A stretch of 64,000 bases of DNA, taken from Pseudidiomarina donghaiensis (lineage in GTDB: Bacteria; Pseudomonadota; Gammaproteobacteria; Enterobacterales; Alteromonadaceae). The notes under the pieces were generated by a model. That model was not told where the DNA came from and did no database searches. It saw nothing but the letters and a program-made list of their open reading frames with translations. Made by a program: the position numbers and the translations under genes. The stretch lies in the NCBI RefSeq assembly GCF_900116895.1, contig NZ_FPCF01000001.1:868001-932000 (forward strand), read 5' to 3'. Each line of letters starts with the position of its first letter. Within the stretch, counting starts at the first letter, position 1. Shown here in pieces: positions 46,467-54,510 of the stretch.

Positions 46467-46939
46467 TGTTTAAAAGAATTATTCTTTCAGTGTTAATATT
46501 ATGTAGCTCTGTTGTTTTAGCGGATACCAAAGATAGTATGCTATATGCAACTTTTGCTGAAATATCTATTTTTCCTGATAAATTTGACAGGAAAAAGGTT
46601 GCTTTATATGGGTATCTCAAAAACCAAAATGGTGAACTTCATCTATGTGAATCAATGGAAGTTTGTTTTACTGAGAGTAAAAACAGGTTTGTTGTAGTTG
46701 GCACTACTACTGAAAAAACTGAACTAAAAGAGTATTTGAATTGTCATGTAGAATTTTTCGGTGAATTTTTTAAAGTCGATAAAAGCTTTGCATACGACAA
46801 TAGGACTATATTAGGAAGGTTGAAGAGTTATCGGTCACCTAACTTATCAATAAATAGTGGCTATTTAACCATTAACAAGCGGTGCGATATTTATAATAAG
46901 TACACAGAAAAAAATGGTGATATAGGAGTATTAAATTAA
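46466..46939 (+). CDS. Exported putative immunity protein (cassette F)
   Basis: 157 residues. Signal peptide FKRIILSVLILCSSVVLA before DTKD. The mature part has FDRKKVALYGYLKNQNGELH followed by LCESMEVC, resembling the cassette E immunity protein (GYL plus a short beta hairpin). The ATG overlaps the toxin stop as TAATG, with GGGAG upstream. AT-rich. Assigned as immunity by position and by resemblance to its neighbour. Confidence 0.78.
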   Translation: MFKRIILSVLILCSSVVLADTKDSMLYATFAEISIFPDKFDRKKVALYGYLKNQNGELHLCESMEVCFTESKNRFVVVGTTTEKTELKEYLNCHVEFFGEFFKVDKSFAYDNRTILGRLKSYRSPNLSINSGYLTINKRCDIYNKYTEKNGDIGVLN

Positions 46940-46976
46940 GCCGCCTTGGCAGCAGTCTAAGCCAAGCAATAGAAAG

Positions 46977-47086
46977 GGTAGTGTTCAGAATTCTGTGTCA
47001 TTTCACAAAGCTAGCATAAGAGAGATGACACGTGACTAGGCCAGGCTTCGGCAAGATGGCGTTCAACATATTATGCCAACCAGTTT
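46977..47086. repeat. Island repeat R3 (IS-end-like)
   Basis: Third copy, closest to R1 (CACAAAGCTAGCATAA, TGACACGTGACTAGGCCAGG, GATGGCGTTCAACATATTAT). It closes the island on the right and abuts an IS256-like end. On the minus strand it reads ...GCTAGCTTTGTGAAATGACA, with a TGA directly before the palindromic end, as if it were the tail of a transposase gene. Confidence 0.85.
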
Positions 47087-47230
47087 GAGGGTGTTCAATA
47101 TTCTGTGTCAGCCAAGTTTTCATAGGTCTATGTGATCGTCCAGTCGGCCGTCGAAGTGAATGCTCAGTTGCGACAGTGTCAGGTTCCAGTTTTGGACCGG
47201 ATGCGACTGTAATCCCCCCGAAAAATCGGA
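47087..47230 (-). mobile_element. IS256-like element remnant: end repeat and transposase 3' tail
   Basis: GAGGGTGTTCAATATTCTGT (from 47087) looks like a terminal inverted repeat. Directly inside it, on the minus strand, a short reading frame ending at 47120 encodes QNWNLTLSQLSIHFDGRLDD-HIDL, the shape of the C-terminus of Mutator/IS256 transposases (NW...LNQ..I.FE.R). The rest of the transposase is gone. The 46940-47336 stretch otherwise holds only R3. Confidence 0.65.
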
Positions 47231-47336
47231 GCAGTTATAAGTAGAAAATTCCATTAAACTAAAGGGATGAAGTTTTCTATGCACAAATAAGCACATAGTG
47301 CAGCAGTGGCAGAGCACCACTGCTGCAGTGGTGTGT

Positions 47337-48341
47337 TTATAGGCGATCAATAACAGCTTGTGTAAAATCGGTAGTGCCGCCGTTGCCACCGAGGTCGCGA
47401 GTAGTGCGGTCGCCAGTGGCAATAACGTCTGTAACTGCCGTCAAAATGCGTTTGGCTTGCTCTTGCATACCTAAGTATTCAAGCATTTGAATGGCTGCCA
47501 AAATAACTGACGTTGGGTTGGCAAGATTTTGGCCTGCGATATCTGGCGCAGAGCCGTGAACAGCTTCAAAAATTGCTGATTTTTCGCCAATATTGGCGCC
47601 CGGTGCCATCCCTAAACCGCCGACTAAACCTGCACACAAGTCTGACAAAATATCACCGAACAAGTTGGTGGTAACAATCACGTCAAATTGCTCTGGGTTC
47701 ATCACTAATTTCATGCAAACTGCGTCGACAATCATTTCGTCTGACTGAATATCTGGGTATTCGGCCGCGACTTCGCGCGCAACTTTCAAGAACAAACCTG
47801 AGGTTGATTTCAAAATATTTGCTTTGTGTACCGCAGTCACTTTTTTGCGACCTTCGCGGCGCGCTAGTTCGTAAGCAAAACGCACAATGCGCTCAGCACC
47901 AGCGCGCGTAATTTTACTCATTGCCTGCGCTTCTGAACCGTCTTCTGATACCACTTGGCCAAGGCCTGAGTACATGCCTTCGGTGTTTTCACGTACGGTA
48001 ACAATGTCGATGTCTTCGTAACGTGCTTTGGTGCCTTTAAATGATTTTACTGGGCGTACGTTTGCATACAAATTAAATTGCTTGCGTAAGCTGACATTAA
48101 TTGAGGTGAAACCCTCGCCAACAGGGGTGGTTAATGGGCCTTTTAACGTCGCTTTATTGCGCGCTATGGCGTCAAGTGTTGCCTGCGGCAACAATTCACC
48201 TGTTTTTTCAAGCGCTGCTAGGCCGGCATCTGCAAATTCATAGTTAAAATCGCAACCCGCCTTGTCCAAAATTTTCAGCGTTGCGTCAATAATATCTGGG
48301 CCGATACCGTCGCCAGGAATTACGGTAATTGTGGTGCTCAT
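47337..48341 (-). CDS. NAD-type isocitrate dehydrogenase
   Basis: A 334-residue beta-decarboxylating dehydrogenase of the short isocitrate/isopropylmalate family. VIPGDGIGPDI is at residues 7-17, with TVRENTEGMYSG near residue 115, VTTNLFGDILSDL near residue 223 and EAVHGSAPDIAGQ near residue 260. The SINVSLRKQFNLYANVRP segment is that of bacterial NAD-linked isocitrate dehydrogenases related to the eukaryotic enzyme, not of LeuB. It produces 2-oxoglutarate. A hairpin without a T-run (CACCACTGC / GCAGTGGTG, 47315-47333) follows its stop. Confidence 0.88.
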   Translation of the reverse strand: MSTTITVIPGDGIGPDIIDATLKILDKAGCDFNYEFADAGLAALEKTGELLPQATLDAIARNKATLKGPLTTPVGEGFTSINVSLRKQFNLYANVRPVKSFKGTKARYEDIDIVTVRENTEGMYSGLGQVVSEDGSEAQAMSKITRAGAERIVRFAYELARREGRKKVTAVHKANILKSTSGLFLKVAREVAAEYPDIQSDEMIVDAVCMKLVMNPEQFDVIVTTNLFGDILSDLCAGLVGGLGMAPGANIGEKSAIFEAVHGSAPDIAGQNLANPTSVILAAIQMLEYLGMQEQAKRILTAVTDVIATGDRTTRDLGGNGGTTDFTQAVIDRL

Positions 48342-48459
48342 TTGATGTACCTTCTTACTTCTAGGTCAATTAATTGGAACAATTTGATGGTAATATTTGG
48401 TGATATTTAATGGCGCGAACTATAGCAGAAAACCACGCCTACATGCGTGTTGTGGGTCA

Positions 48460-48831
48460 TTAAAACGATTGATATTCGCTATAAGCGTCAGCGCCCCAAG
48501 CGATTAGCTTGTCGTCTTTAAACAGCAGCGGAGTGCATTCATCACGGGTGGTAATACCGTCAGATTTCACATGGTGAGTACGGTAAAACAAAATAAGCAC
48601 TTCGCCGTTATCGGTTGCTTTCGCTTCACTAATATCGGGCGAGCCAAGTAGACGAATCACGTCGCCTTTGTCTGCACCTAAGTCAAGGCGACCGATTTGT
48701 TTGAGGTTAAAGGTTTCGCGTTCTTGCCAACTCATGTTTTCCGGGTCGGCCTGATAAAAATGCAATACAAGCGCAGCGGCCGCAACGTATACGGCAAAGC
48801 CAATAATGATAACTTTTAGCATTTTTGACAT
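48460..48831 (-). CDS. DUF3192 family protein
   Basis: A 123-residue protein with one N-terminal hydrophobic helix (LKVIIIGFAVYVAAAALVLH, residues 5-24) and a periplasmic-looking domain containing LGADKGDVIRLLGSPD and EVLILFYRTHH, followed by CTPLLFKDDKLIAWG. This is the SmpA/OmlA-like fold of DUF3192 proteins. Function unknown. It is 34 bases downstream of ppnN and could be cotranscribed. Confidence 0.85.
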   Translation of the reverse strand: MSKMLKVIIIGFAVYVAAAALVLHFYQADPENMSWQERETFNLKQIGRLDLGADKGDVIRLLGSPDISEAKATDNGEVLILFYRTHHVKSDGITTRDECTPLLFKDDKLIAWGADAYSEYQSF

Positions 48832-48865
48832 GCGCTGCGCTCCTTGTCGAAGTTACTTGTCTAAA

Positions 48866-50221
48866 TTAATCGGTAATCACACGGTAACAAGGATGATACA
48901 CCGAACCTGGTAGTTTCATGCGGCTTTGCTCGACGAATGCCTGTAACAACACGTCGAGTTTCTTCATCATGTTTTTTTCACCATGAATTTCAAATACGCC
49001 ATGTTTACGAATTGCACGAATGCCGTCGTCTTTTACGTTACCCGCCACAATAGCCGAGAATGCACGACGTAAGTCTGCTGCTAGGGCTTGCGGGGCTTGA
49101 TTACGATGTAAGTTCAAGTTTTTCACGTTATCGTGATTTGGCACGAATGGGCGTTGAAACGCTTCTTCAATATGCAGCGTCCAGTTGAAGCAATAGGAGT
49201 CACCGGTTTCACGACGGTATTCTTTCACCGCTTGGGCGCCTTGCGTCATAGCTTTTGCCACTTCTGCAGGGTCAGCCACAATAATTTGATACAGCTTACG
49301 CGCTTCTTCACCTAAGGTGTCTGCAACAAAGGCGTCAATGGCTTCAAAATAACCACGACTGCTTTCTGGGCCAGTTAGAATAATTGGCAATACCTGACGT
49401 TGGTTTTCTGGGTGCATTAAAATACCCAAAATATATAACAGCTCTTCTGCGGTACCAGCACCGCCTGGGAAAATCACAATGCCGTGGGCACAGCGTACAA
49501 AAGCTTCTAGGCGCTTTTCAATGTCTGGCAAAATAACCAGTTCGTTAACGATAGGGTTTGGCGGCTCGGCCGCAATAATGCCTGGCTCTGTGAAACCTAA
49601 GTAACGGCCATCGACAATACGTTGTTTGGCATGACCGATGGTTGCGCCTTTCATTGGGCCCTTCATAGCACCCGGACCACAACCAGTGCAGATGTTTAAG
49701 CTGCGTAAGCCTAACTGGTAACCCACTTCTTTGGTGTATTTGTATTCCACTTCATTAATAGAATGACCACCCCAGCAAACAATGACGTTCGGATCGAGGT
49801 TTGGCTGCACAACTTGCGCGTTGCGCAAAATATCGAATACCACGTGGGTAAGGGTGTGCGTGTCCGCTGAGTCTAGCGTTTGCGCATTGTAGCGTTCGCC
49901 CGTGAACAGAATGTCACGTAGCACAGCTTCTACGAGCTCTTGCATACCGGCAATAAGCTTGCCGTCAACAAAGGCTTCTGCTGGCGGGTTTACCAGTTCT
50001 AATTGAACACCGCGTTCACATTTAATGACGTTCACGTCAAAATCTTTATATTTATCGAAAATCTCTTCACTGCTGTCGGTGTTACTACCGGCGTTTAATA
50101 CCGCTAAACAACAATTACGGAATAATTTATAAAGTTGCTCGTCGCTGCTTTGTTGTAAGCGATTAATTTCTAGTTGCGACAGTAAGCTCATGCTGCCGCG
50201 AGGTGATATTTTAAAACGCAT
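48866..50221 (-). CDS. ppnN: Nucleotide 5'-monophosphate nucleosidase PpnN
   Basis: A 451-residue LOG-family protein matching E. coli PpnN (YgdH) over its whole length: [14 protein letters not shown] at the N-terminus, [20 protein letters not shown] near residue 148, [15 protein letters not shown] near residue 177 and the catalytic [12 protein letters not shown] near residue 253. PpnN cleaves purine (and some pyrimidine) monophosphates to base and ribose-5-phosphate and is controlled by (p)ppGpp. Neighbour of queF and syd, as in E. coli. Confidence 0.96.
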   Translation of the reverse strand: MRFKISPRGSMSLLSQLEINRLQQSSDEQLYKLFRNCCLAVLNAGSNTDSSEEIFDKYKDFDVNVIKCERGVQLELVNPPAEAFVDGKLIAGMQELVEAVLRDILFTGERYNAQTLDSADTHTLTHVVFDILRNAQVVQPNLDPNVIVCWGGHSINEVEYKYTKEVGYQLGLRSLNICTGCGPGAMKGPMKGATIGHAKQRIVDGRYLGFTEPGIIAAEPPNPIVNELVILPDIEKRLEAFVRCAHGIVIFPGGAGTAEELLYILGILMHPENQRQVLPIILTGPESSRGYFEAIDAFVADTLGEEARKLYQIIVADPAEVAKAMTQGAQAVKEYRRETGDSYCFNWTLHIEEAFQRPFVPNHDNVKNLNLHRNQAPQALAADLRRAFSAIVAGNVKDDGIRAIRKHGVFEIHGEKNMMKKLDVLLQAFVEQSRMKLPGSVYHPCYRVITD

Positions 50222-50240
50222 TTAGTTTCCTTATTTTTTG

Positions 50241-51071
50241 TTATTGGCGACTTAACCGAACAGATTCGGGTGTGGGCTCGAAGTCGGAACGAAATGGATT
50301 GATATCCAAGCCCCCGCGGCGCGTATAGCGCGCGTACACCGTTAATTGTTCAGGTTGAAGACGCTCTTTAATATCCATATAAAGCCGTTCTACGCACTGT
50401 TCATGGAACTCGTTATGGTGCCTAAATGACACGATATAACGCAGAAGAGCTGCATGGTCAACGGCTGGGCCTCGATAGCGAATAAGTACCGAACCCCAGT
50501 CTGGTTGATTGGTGATTAAACAGTTCGATTTTAATAAATGACTGTGGAGTGTTTCTTCCACAATATCATGGCTGCTTAGTTTCAGTAATTCAGGACTGTA
50601 CTCGTAGCTTGTTATTTCAATAGGCTGGTCGTCAATGCAGTGACCTGGCAAGTCGCCAAACGCTTTACGTTGGGCTTGTTGCACGGTACTTAGTTGTACC
50701 CCAACAGGGGCACCGGCGCATTGGCTTAAATCGATACTAAGCTGTTCAGACACAGCATGCCATGACGGCCAACGGCTATCATTGAAGCTATTGAGGTATA
50801 GTTTAAACGACTTTGATTCAATTAAGTTTGTTGAGGTTGCAGGCACCCGAAACTCGGCAACGGCCACTTGCGGTAGCCCATTACTATTTAGCCAAGATAA
50901 TTCATAGCCATGCCAAATATCGTCACCATGAAATGGCAACGGTTGGCCTTCGGCTAAACCAATTGGGGTACGATTTAACTGGCGCGGTACGCCTTGCAAT
51001 AAACTGGCGTCGTACTGTGTTGGATACGCTGTGGGTTGTCCCAAGTTCAAATGGGCTAACGACTCATTCAT
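50241..51071 (-). CDS. queF: NADPH-dependent 7-cyano-7-deazaguanine reductase QueF
   Basis: A 276-residue QueF of the long two-repeat proteobacterial type. [13 protein letters not shown] is near residue 87, the catalytic cysteine is in [16 protein letters not shown] near residue 183 and [14 protein letters not shown] near residue 222. It reduces preQ0 to preQ1 for queuosine. I chose ATG 51071; an in-frame TTG at 51080 would add three residues. Confidence 0.95.
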   Translation of the reverse strand: MNESLAHLNLGQPTAYPTQYDASLLQGVPRQLNRTPIGLAEGQPLPFHGDDIWHGYELSWLNSNGLPQVAVAEFRVPATSTNLIESKSFKLYLNSFNDSRWPSWHAVSEQLSIDLSQCAGAPVGVQLSTVQQAQRKAFGDLPGHCIDDQPIEITSYEYSPELLKLSSHDIVEETLHSHLLKSNCLITNQPDWGSVLIRYRGPAVDHAALLRYIVSFRHHNEFHEQCVERLYMDIKERLQPEQLTVYARYTRRGGLDINPFRSDFEPTPESVRLSRQ

Positions 51072-51165
51072 CAAATTCAATTACCTGTTACACTACTGTT
51101 TTTTATGCAGTCGGCCATTGTAGCGCCGCTGCGCGATAGTTGCTAGTTAATTTAGGATGCTAAAT

Positions 51166-51714
51166 ATGTCAGTAGAAAGCGCACTTGACCAACTTATTGA
51201 ACGTTACCAGCAGGCTTATCAGCAAGCGGGTGTGACACTTGTCACCGAAGCACACGACGAGTGGCAAGCCCCGATATACGGCGAACGCGTTGATGACGAC
51301 ATGGTTGAGTGGCTACCTGTGCGTCAGTCTAGCGCATTGCAGTTTACTGATTTAGCGAACGCTTTAGAGCAGCCTTTTCACACTAGCCTTGAAGCTTTGT
51401 ACGGGCGTTGGTTCGCGGCAGATCTCAATGTTAGCTTTGCTAATCATCCTTTAGTTTTGTTACAGCTTCATGGACCTGAAGATGGTGAGCGTTTACAGGC
51501 GAATTTGGCAGGGCACGTATTGATGAAACGGCGTTTACGTCAACCCATCACATTGTTTATTGGGTTAGCGGAAGAGTCTGATGACTTGTTGATTACCTTG
51601 AACAATGAAACGGGCCAAGTAGGCCTAGAGTTTGTGGGGCGCGAGCAACATGAAATATTGGCCGAAACATTAGAAGAGTTTTTGCAACAATTGCAGCCTC
51701 GTGTGGTGGAATAA
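51166..51714 (+). CDS. syd: SecY-interacting protein Syd
   Basis: A 182-residue Syd homologue: DDDMVEWLPV near residue 40, LEALYGRWFAADL near residue 80, and the HVLMKRRLRQPITLFIGL segment near residue 123 corresponds to LVTQKRLKLPPTLFIA of E. coli Syd. Syd binds SecY peripherally at the inner membrane and checks the translocon. ATG 51166 has AGGA eight bases upstream; ATG 51157 lies too close to it. Confidence 0.92.
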   Translation: MSVESALDQLIERYQQAYQQAGVTLVTEAHDEWQAPIYGERVDDDMVEWLPVRQSSALQFTDLANALEQPFHTSLEALYGRWFAADLNVSFANHPLVLLQLHGPEDGERLQANLAGHVLMKRRLRQPITLFIGLAEESDDLLITLNNETGQVGLEFVGREQHEILAETLEEFLQQLQPRVVE

Positions 51715-51767
51715 TTGATTCAGATCAAGTAATTTGGTTGGGTAAATATTCAACAATAGGTGGGACA

Positions 51768-52430
51768 ATGACAACAATAAACCCAGCGCAGTTACAAGAA
51801 GGCCAGCTGACTTACTTGGTGGCAGAAGATTTAAAAATGGCAGCATCATTGCTGTTTCAAGCGTACCAAGATGACGCCTTACTGAAAGATATTTTTCAGG
51901 CTGACAAAGCAGACTACGAGCAGCGTTTGCGTGCTGCAATTCGAGAAGAGTTGGCAGCATTTTGGGAAGCCAAGCAACCTATGTTGGGCGTGTTCGACGG
52001 TGAATCGCTGATTGGCGTAGTTTGTCTAACCCAACCCGGGAAAAGTTTTGGGCCTGGCAAATACTGGCACTGGCGCCTAAAAATGCTGCTAACGGCTGGG
52101 TATGTGAGCACCATGCAACTGCTTGAAAAAGAACGCTTAATTCAAGAGGCAGTGCACGGTGATGACTACCATATGTTGGCTTTTATTGCGGTAAGCCCGC
52201 GCTATCAGCAACAAGGGTGGGGTGACTTATTGGTTCGTGCAGCGCATGCGGCGTTAGATGAAGAGCCACAGTCTCGTGGAATTGCAGTGTATGTAACCCA
52301 ACCCGAGCATTTGAAGTTATTTGAACAGCACGGGTACCAACATGTTCAAACATTAAAAGTAGGCCAAGTTAGCGGTGAGCTATTATTCCAGCCACGCCAG
52401 CAATTGGTTGAGGTGAGCCATGCAGTTTAA
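51768..52430 (+). CDS. GNAT-family N-acetyltransferase
   Basis: A 220-residue GNAT protein. The acetyl-CoA motif A is HMLAFIAVSPRYQQQGWGDLL (split over residues 134-154), with VYVTQPEHLKLFEQHGYQ near residue 190 forming the C-terminal strands. Acceptor unknown. I chose ATG 51768 (AGGTGGGACA upstream) instead of TTG 51738. It overlaps the following Mpo1-like gene by 11 bases, so the pair is coupled. Confidence 0.88.
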   Translation: MTTINPAQLQEGQLTYLVAEDLKMAASLLFQAYQDDALLKDIFQADKADYEQRLRAAIREELAAFWEAKQPMLGVFDGESLIGVVCLTQPGKSFGPGKYWHWRLKMLLTAGYVSTMQLLEKERLIQEAVHGDDYHMLAFIAVSPRYQQQGWGDLLVRAAHAALDEEPQSRGIAVYVTQPEHLKLFEQHGYQHVQTLKVGQVSGELLFQPRQQLVEVSHAV

Positions 52431-52749
52431 GTCGTTTCGTGAGTTTTACCCTTATTATTTAGCTGAGCACGCCGATGCGCGTTGTCGTGCCATGCACTAC
52501 GTGGGCAGTACGTTGGTGTTGCTGGTTTTGGCATATGCCATTTTCACTCAGCAGTGGCTGTGGCTTATTGCCATACCCTTTATCGGCTACGGTTTTGCTT
52601 GGTTGGGGCATTTTGGCTTTGAAAAAAATAAGCCGGCTACCTTTAAGTATCCGGCGTATTCACTGTTAGGTGACTGGGTTATGTACGGTGAGTTTTTATT
52701 GTCGCTGGTCGGTGTTAAACCGAAACGACCACCGAGCGCGCCACAGTAG
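52420..52749 (+). CDS. Mpo1/DUF962-like membrane protein
   Basis: A 109-residue protein of the DUF962/Mpo1 family. FREFYPYYLAEHADARCRAM, with histidines at about 17 and 26, is followed by two hydrophobic helices (VGSTLVLLVLAYAIF and LWLIAIPFIGYGFAWLGHFG), then FEKNKPATFKYPAYSLLGDW. Yeast Mpo1 is an iron-dependent dioxygenase of 2-hydroxy fatty acids, and the conserved histidines suggest similar chemistry. Confidence 0.9.
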   Translation: MQFKSFREFYPYYLAEHADARCRAMHYVGSTLVLLVLAYAIFTQQWLWLIAIPFIGYGFAWLGHFGFEKNKPATFKYPAYSLLGDWVMYGEFLLSLVGVKPKRPPSAPQ

Positions 52750-52765
52750 GTTACGCTTTTTAATG

Positions 52766-53077
52766 TTATTCTTGCGGTAATCGATACGGCGGCGTGGTGA
52801 TGTCAACCAGCCGCATGTTTAATAGCGTTGCGCACCCAGTGTAACGGCTTTCTCCGTCACTACTAAAGTCAAACTCATATCGGCTCAACCAGCCGATATG
52901 GCGTTTAATTTTGGCAATTTTTCCGCTTTTCCATGCCATGTCGATAAATTGCAATTGTTGCTGCTGACAATAGCGCTCAACGTAATTGCGTGCTTGTTCG
53001 GCCTGGCGGCGGCCTTGCCAAAACAGCATAAATGCGAAGCCAATGCCAATGAGTAGTAACGCGTCGGCGAGTATCAT
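52766..53077 (-). CDS. DUF3301 family protein
   Basis: A 103-residue protein with an N-terminal TM helix (ADALLLIGIGFAFMLFWQG) and a soluble part containing RRQAEQARNYVERYCQQQQL, then RRYEF-like SRYEFDFSSDGESRYTG, as in DUF3301. The ATG at 53077 overlaps the stop of the DUF3549 gene (ATGA), so the two are cotranslated. Function unknown. Confidence 0.88.
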   Translation of the reverse strand: MILADALLLIGIGFAFMLFWQGRRQAEQARNYVERYCQQQQLQFIDMAWKSGKIAKIKRHIGWLSRYEFDFSSDGESRYTGCATLLNMRLVDITTPPYRLPQE

Positions 53078-54093
53078 GCAGTTTTGCCCATAAATTGTTG
53101 CCACGCTTGATACAACGCCACGGGTAAGTCATTACGCTGTACCAAACCAAGTGCATGAATACGGGTGTCGGGAACCCGCAAAATATCGCGTACCACACCG
53201 GCAAAAAGTGCTGGGTTGTCTAGTTCTGCAACGCGCAGCAAATACGGCAACATTAACTGCCCCTGCAATGCCGGCCATAAGCGAGCCGTTATGATCACTA
53301 ACTCGTCCATGTTGGCGCTTGGTAACAATACACGTAGCTGTTCTTCAACGGCGGGGTCTGAGGCAAAGCCAGCCAGTGCTCGCAATGCATTTACGCGAGT
53401 AGCTGCATGCTCACTGGTTAATGCACTAAGCAGCGGTTGCATGAGTTCGCTTGGTGGTGTGGTATGTTCGAGCGCTTCCGCCAACGCATTCTGTAGGCTT
53501 TCGGGGTAGCTGGTGAAGTGCTGCGCAATTGCTTGTGTTGTTTTTGGGTTGGCGGCTAAACGCACGGCAACATCGTGAATGCCTTGGATGCCGAGTTGCT
53601 GCCAGCCATCGTTGGTTGGCGAATGCAGTTCCTGTTGTGCTGCGGCGAAATAACGTGAAGGTGCTTTCTGCCACTGTTGAGTCAGCTGTGCATGCAATGC
53701 CGCTCGCTTGGCCTCTGAAGGGGTAAACAAATATGCCGATTGTTGCAGTTGCTGTTCTTGCTCTGCATTCAATGCGCCGGTAATTTGCTGGCCTAATAAT
53801 GCAATCACGTGCGTCATAAAGTCTTGCTGGGCGGCCTGGTTTAGCAAACCACGCTCGTCTAATGGTATTTTTAAAAACCACAAAAAGGGTTCAGGTTGTT
53901 CAGCCTTCAACTGCGGCCAAAACACCACGGCAAACCAGGCGTGATCTTGCAGTGGGTAGGGGTAGGGGCGTTGTTGCGCGCAAATTGCCTTAAACGTATC
54001 GGCCTGAATGGCTTGTACACGGCGGCCTAAATCGTAAATAACGTAGTCACTATGGCTTTCGCTGAGCAGCTCAGCTAGGTTTGTTATGGTCAT
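53074..54093 (-). CDS. DUF3549 family protein
   Basis: A 339-residue protein. The N-terminus (ITNLAELLSESHSDYVIYDL, GRRVQAI) and PFLWFLKIPLDERGLLNQAA near residue 68 match DUF3549, which is confined to gammaproteobacteria. The C-terminal half is helical with HEAT-like repeats (LMQPLLSALTSEHAATRVNA, LRALAGFASDPAVEEQLRVL). Function unknown. Divergent from yqcC. Confidence 0.87.
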   Translation of the reverse strand: MTITNLAELLSESHSDYVIYDLGRRVQAIQADTFKAICAQQRPYPYPLQDHAWFAVVFWPQLKAEQPEPFLWFLKIPLDERGLLNQAAQQDFMTHVIALLGQQITGALNAEQEQQLQQSAYLFTPSEAKRAALHAQLTQQWQKAPSRYFAAAQQELHSPTNDGWQQLGIQGIHDVAVRLAANPKTTQAIAQHFTSYPESLQNALAEALEHTTPPSELMQPLLSALTSEHAATRVNALRALAGFASDPAVEEQLRVLLPSANMDELVIITARLWPALQGQLMLPYLLRVAELDNPALFAGVVRDILRVPDTRIHALGLVQRNDLPVALYQAWQQFMGKTA

Positions 54094-54165
54094 GAAACTT
54101 GCATCATTGTCATTTTTGCTTAAAGATGTCGCCCATTATAACTAAAATAAGTCGTGGAGGTAGTC

Positions 54166-54510
54166 ATGGACCAACGACAACGAGCTGCTCGTTTACTTGA
54201 ACGAATAGAAGCCGAACTAAATTGTTTGGGCTTATGGCAAAGTCATTATCCGTCATCGCAGGCTTTAGCTAGCACCGAGCCATTTGCGATGGATACTCTT
54301 GATTTTCATCAATGGTTGCAATTTATTATGTTGCCGCGCATGTGGGCGATGCTTGATGGTGAGCATCCGTTACCGCAAAACATTGCGGTTAGCCCTATGG
54401 CAACGCATGTGTATCGCGAAGAACTTGAGCATCATGAAGGCTTAATCGCTTCGCTACGTGAGTTTGATATTTTACTCAGTGGGGCCGACCCCTTGGCTGA
54501 CGATGTCTGA
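54166..54510 (+). CDS. yqcC: YqcC family protein
   Basis: A 114-residue protein of the YqcC (DUF446) family: LERIEAELNCLGLW near residue 11, PFAMDTLDFHQWLQFIMLPR near residue 39, and PQNIAVSPMA. Immediately upstream of truC as in E. coli, with an 8-base overlap. ATG 54166 follows GGAGGTAGTC, an excellent ribosome-binding site. Function unknown. Confidence 0.93.
   Translation: MDQRQRAARLLERIEAELNCLGLWQSHYPSSQALASTEPFAMDTLDFHQWLQFIMLPRMWAMLDGEHPLPQNIAVSPMATHVYREELEHHEGLIASLREFDILLSGADPLADDV

Noticed and set aside
47300-47334. Rho-independent terminator after the isocitrate dehydrogenase gene
   Set aside because: The CACCACTGC/GCAGTGGTG hairpin is clear, but no T-run follows on the minus strand, so I list it only as a hairpin in the gene entry.
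51072-51165. preQ1 riboswitch in front of queF
   Set aside because: The gap to syd is about 90 bases and I see no CCT...AAC-type aptamer or expression platform. Such riboswitches are also unusual here.
53426-53881. 151-codon open frame on the minus strand overlapping the DUF3549 gene
   Set aside because: It is a different frame of a supported gene with no start signal and no recognisable domain.
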